This document shows positions 12,284 through 14,303 of a DNA stretch of 14,303 bases, in pieces (the first letter of the stretch is position 1; the number at the start of each line of letters is the position of its first letter). The DNA is from X23 sp050251575 (GTDB lineage Bacteria > Bacillota > Clostridia > SK-Y3): assembly GCA_050251575.1 (NCBI GenBank), contig JBFWMP010000063.1, positions 1 to 14,303 of the forward strand, written 5' to 3'. A program made the translations under genes and the position numbers. The notes beneath the pieces were generated by a model. The model saw only the letters and a list, made by a program, of their open reading frames with translations. It was not told where the DNA came from and searched no databases.

Positions 12284-13572
12284 CATTTATGTGGTCTGAT
12301 GATTGATAACGCCATGTTATCAATCTTAAAATGATCTAAAAAGCGTTTTTGCACATCTTCAAACGTGACCGTGTTATATACTTCAATGTAGTCAAAGATA
12401 TTAATATCTCTAAATAAATTAGCTATAAAATTATTCGCAATTTTTTCAATGCTATTGAATTGTTTTAAAAAACGTCCAAATATTACTTTCTTTATTCTAT
12501 CGAAGACCACCTCATCTAATCCTGTCTGACGCAGCTTATTAATCTCATCGATTATTTGCTCTCTTACTTTTTCCGGCTGAGACGACTCCCCACCAAAAGC
12601 AGTAAAGCCATAATTTATTTCTGCGTTATAATCCACATCAAAGGTATCATTAATTAAATCTTCTTCATATAAACGCTGATACAGCGTAGTGCTCCTCCCC
12701 ATAATCATCTCCAGCACAATACGGGTAATAATATCCTTCTTTAATAAAGGAATCCCACCATAGCCAATATCCGTATCTTTGAATCCCATCTGAAATAAGG
12801 GAATAGAAACACTAAGCGTTTGTTCAACCTGCTTTTGATAAATAGCTGCCGGTTCCTCCGGATATATCCTTTCTATTTTTTCCTCTAACGGAGTCACGCT
12901 TTTAATGTTCTGATCAACTTTTTCACCTATAATATTAGGATCCACCTCTCCAATAACAAATAATATCATATTGGATGGATTGTAAAAAGTATTATAACAT
13001 TTATACAATATATCTTTATCTATTTTCGCAATGCTTTCGATAGTACCTGCAATATCTTTTTTTACAGGATGATGATGGTATAGAGCACCAAGATAGTTAA
13101 AAAACACTCTCCAGTTAGGATCATCATCATACATACGAATTTCCTGACCTATAATGCCCTGTTCCTTTCCAACACTTTCTTGTGTAAAATATGGGCTTTG
13201 CACAAAATTAAGCAATACTTCTAAATTTTCATAAAAATTGCTCGTGCTGGAAAAAAGATAAGCTGTCGTATTAAAACTCGTAAAAGCATTTGCCGACGCT
13301 CCTAGACGAGCAAACTTATCAAAAACGTTTCCTTCTTTTTCCTCAAATAACTTATGCTCTAAAAAGTGTGCTATGCCATCAGGTACTTCTGTAATCTGTT
13401 GTTCTCCAGGAATAATAAATCTGCTATCTACCGAGCCATAATGAGTGGCAAAAATTGCATAGCTTTTGCTGTAGCCTTTTTTTGGTAATACATATACCTT
13501 TAATCCACTTTTATCAACACCATGATATAAAGTTTCTTTTAATACGTTACTTTCATACTCCTGCAAATGCAT
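12283..13572 (-). CDS. yfmH: M16-family metallopeptidase, YfmH/YmfH type (EF-P 5-aminopentanol modification-associated)
   Basis: This 429-residue protein is an insulinase-like (M16) zinc peptidase homologue. The N-terminal domain has the inverted zinc motif HFLEH (69-73) and the companion glutamates E137 and E144 in an E-x6-E arrangement (KEQGIIGQEIRMYDDD), so the zinc site appears intact. The C-terminal half is the usual M16 repeat domain. In B. subtilis the homologous pair is ymfF/ymfH and has been linked to modification of elongation factor P; the substrate here cannot be read from sequence. The ATG at 13572 follows a strong GGAGGG site and lies 13 bases after the yfmF stop, so the two genes are almost certainly co-transcribed and may form a two-subunit enzyme. 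Confidence 0.9.
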   Translation of the reverse strand: MHLQEYESNVLKETLYHGVDKSGLKVYVLPKKGYSKSYAIFATHYGSVDSRFIIPGEQQITEVPDGIAHFLEHKLFEEKEGNVFDKFARLGASANAFTSFNTTAYLFSSTSNFYENLEVLLNFVQSPYFTQESVGKEQGIIGQEIRMYDDDPNWRVFFNYLGALYHHHPVKKDIAGTIESIAKIDKDILYKCYNTFYNPSNMILFVIGEVDPNIIGEKVDQNIKSVTPLEEKIERIYPEEPAAIYQKQVEQTLSVSIPLFQMGFKDTDIGYGGIPLLKKDIITRIVLEMIMGRSTTLYQRLYEEDLINDTFDVDYNAEINYGFTAFGGESSQPEKVREQIIDEINKLRQTGLDEVVFDRIKKVIFGRFLKQFNSIEKIANNFIANLFRDINIFDYIEVYNTVTFEDVQKRFLDHFKIDNMALSIIRPHK

Positions 13573-13585
13573 CTTATCGCCCTCC

Positions 13586-14303
13586 TTAAGACTTGTTTTT
13601 TAAAAAGTAAATAGTATCAAGCTCAATTTGCTGAGCTACTGAAACCACATCTTCTTTTGTCACCGCAGATATTTTCTTGATCAACTCATCAAAGCTGTCA
13701 TCAGTTCCTCCCACTAACTGACTAACATAATAATCTGTCATATGAAGAGCATTATCAGCAAGAGATTTTATACTATTAATAGAACTGCTTATGGTTGATT
13801 CATACTCATAATCACTAATATCGCCCTGCCTTATTTGTTCCACTTGTTTTAATATTTCATCTAGCGCTTTTTCATAATTTTGTATTTCAATTCCTGAACT
13901 TATTAACATAAGTCCTTTAAACTTTTCCAAACGCGAGAATACGTAATAGGCTAGACTCATCTTTTCCCGTACATTATTAAATAATTTGGAGTGCGGTCCC
14001 CCCCCCAAAATTCCGTTATATACTACCAACGAATAATAATCTTTATCTCGTGGTGTCACTTTGGTCCTAAATCCCAAGGACAATTTTCCCTGTGCAACAT
14101 CCATCTCTTCTTCAACCTTGTTTTGCGAATTAACCTTATCCACTACCTTCGTAATAGGATAAACAATATTCTCACTCAACTCCACATGAAATGCATTATT
14201 TACCAAATCGACAACTTTTTTCTCTTCCATATTCCCAACAACAAAAATATCAATAGGACTGGAATAGATAGCCGACATATAATACTCATAGAGATTTCTT
14301 TCA
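13586..14303 (-). CDS. yfmF: M16-family peptidase-like protein, YfmF/YmfF type, C-terminal part only
   Basis: The reading frame runs off the right edge (the codons before the first internal ATG at 14278 are open and read ERNLYEYY), so only the last 238 residues or so are present. The visible part is the M16 C-terminal domain: SSPIDIFVVGN followed by a central block GGGPHSKLFNNVREKMSLAYYV, which carries the conserved Arg and Tyr of the family. In characterised pairs YmfF lacks the zinc motif while YmfH keeps it; the N-terminal domain that would show this is outside the window. The GGG codons derive from a run of nine G (C on the plus strand at 13998-14006). It precedes yfmH by 13 bases. Confidence 0.87.
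   Translation of the reverse strand, partial: ERNLYEYYMSAIYSSPIDIFVVGNMEEKKVVDLVNNAFHVELSENIVYPITKVVDKVNSQNKVEEEMDVAQGKLSLGFRTKVTPRDKDYYSLVVYNGILGGGPHSKLFNNVREKMSLAYYVFSRLEKFKGLMLISSGIEIQNYEKALDEILKQVEQIRQGDISDYEYESTISSSINSIKSLADNALHMTDYYVSQLVGGTDDSFDELIKKISAVTKEDVVSVAQQIELDTIYFLKNKS

Overview
The window reads as one stretch of the division and cell-wall (dcw) cluster of an AT-rich, spore-forming Firmicute, most probably a member of the Clostridia. Every gene lies on the minus strand, so the biological order runs from the high coordinates to the low ones. The assignment rests on the gene order (mraZ, rsmH, ftsL, a PASTA-type class B PBP, murE, murF, mraY, ftsW/spoVE, murG, murA), a Spo0E-family phosphatase next door, strong purine-rich ribosome binding sites with many GTG/TTG starts, and a MurE carrying the DNPR motif of meso-diaminopimelate ligases. 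No rRNA, tRNA, CRISPR array, prophage or transposase gene was found, and no gene-free stretch exceeds 300 bases.

Region 1 (about 11403-14303) holds two M16-type metallopeptidase-like genes of the YmfF/YmfH (YfmF/YfmH) pair, the first cut by the window edge, followed by lgt (prolipoprotein diacylglyceryl transferase). A long AT-rich inverted repeat separates yfmH from lgt. Region 2 (about 10985-11353) is a small independent unit. It has a triple 11-bp-phased TTTACA repeat, a near-consensus sigma-A promoter (TTGACA-17-TAGAAT), a 49-codon Spo0E-like gene and an intrinsic terminator. Region 3 (1-10974) is the dcw operon. It starts at a TTGATT-17-TAAAAT promoter whose start site is covered by three 10-bp AAAGTGGTGG boxes, which match the known operator type of MraZ, the product of the first gene. 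The operon then encodes MraZ, the 16S rRNA methyltransferase RsmH, FtsL, the SpoVD/FtsI transpeptidase, MurE and MurF (lipid precursor synthesis), MraY (lipid I), the FtsW/SpoVE glycan polymerase, MurG (lipid II) and the start of MurA. The genes therefore supply cytoplasmic precursor steps, the membrane-linked steps and the septal polymerase/transpeptidase pair. murD, which often sits between mraY and ftsW, is not in this window.

The most interesting non-coding structure lies in the operon spacers. The ftsL-spoVD spacer contains a GC-rich hairpin plus U-tract that also buries the Shine-Dalgarno sequence of spoVD, with an upstream purine-rich strand that could form a competing structure. The murE-murF spacer carries a 76-bp palindromic REP-like element and a 9.6-copy AGGAGCT minisatellite. 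Degenerate copies of a GGGGAGTGGTGAGTA-type repeat occur in three spacers. Also notable are the loss of the expected catalytic Asp in the FtsW/SpoVE DPxxDPxGxG-type motif, and a nine-G run inside yfmF. The coding content itself is conventional; the candidates for something undescribed are the regulatory and repeat elements.
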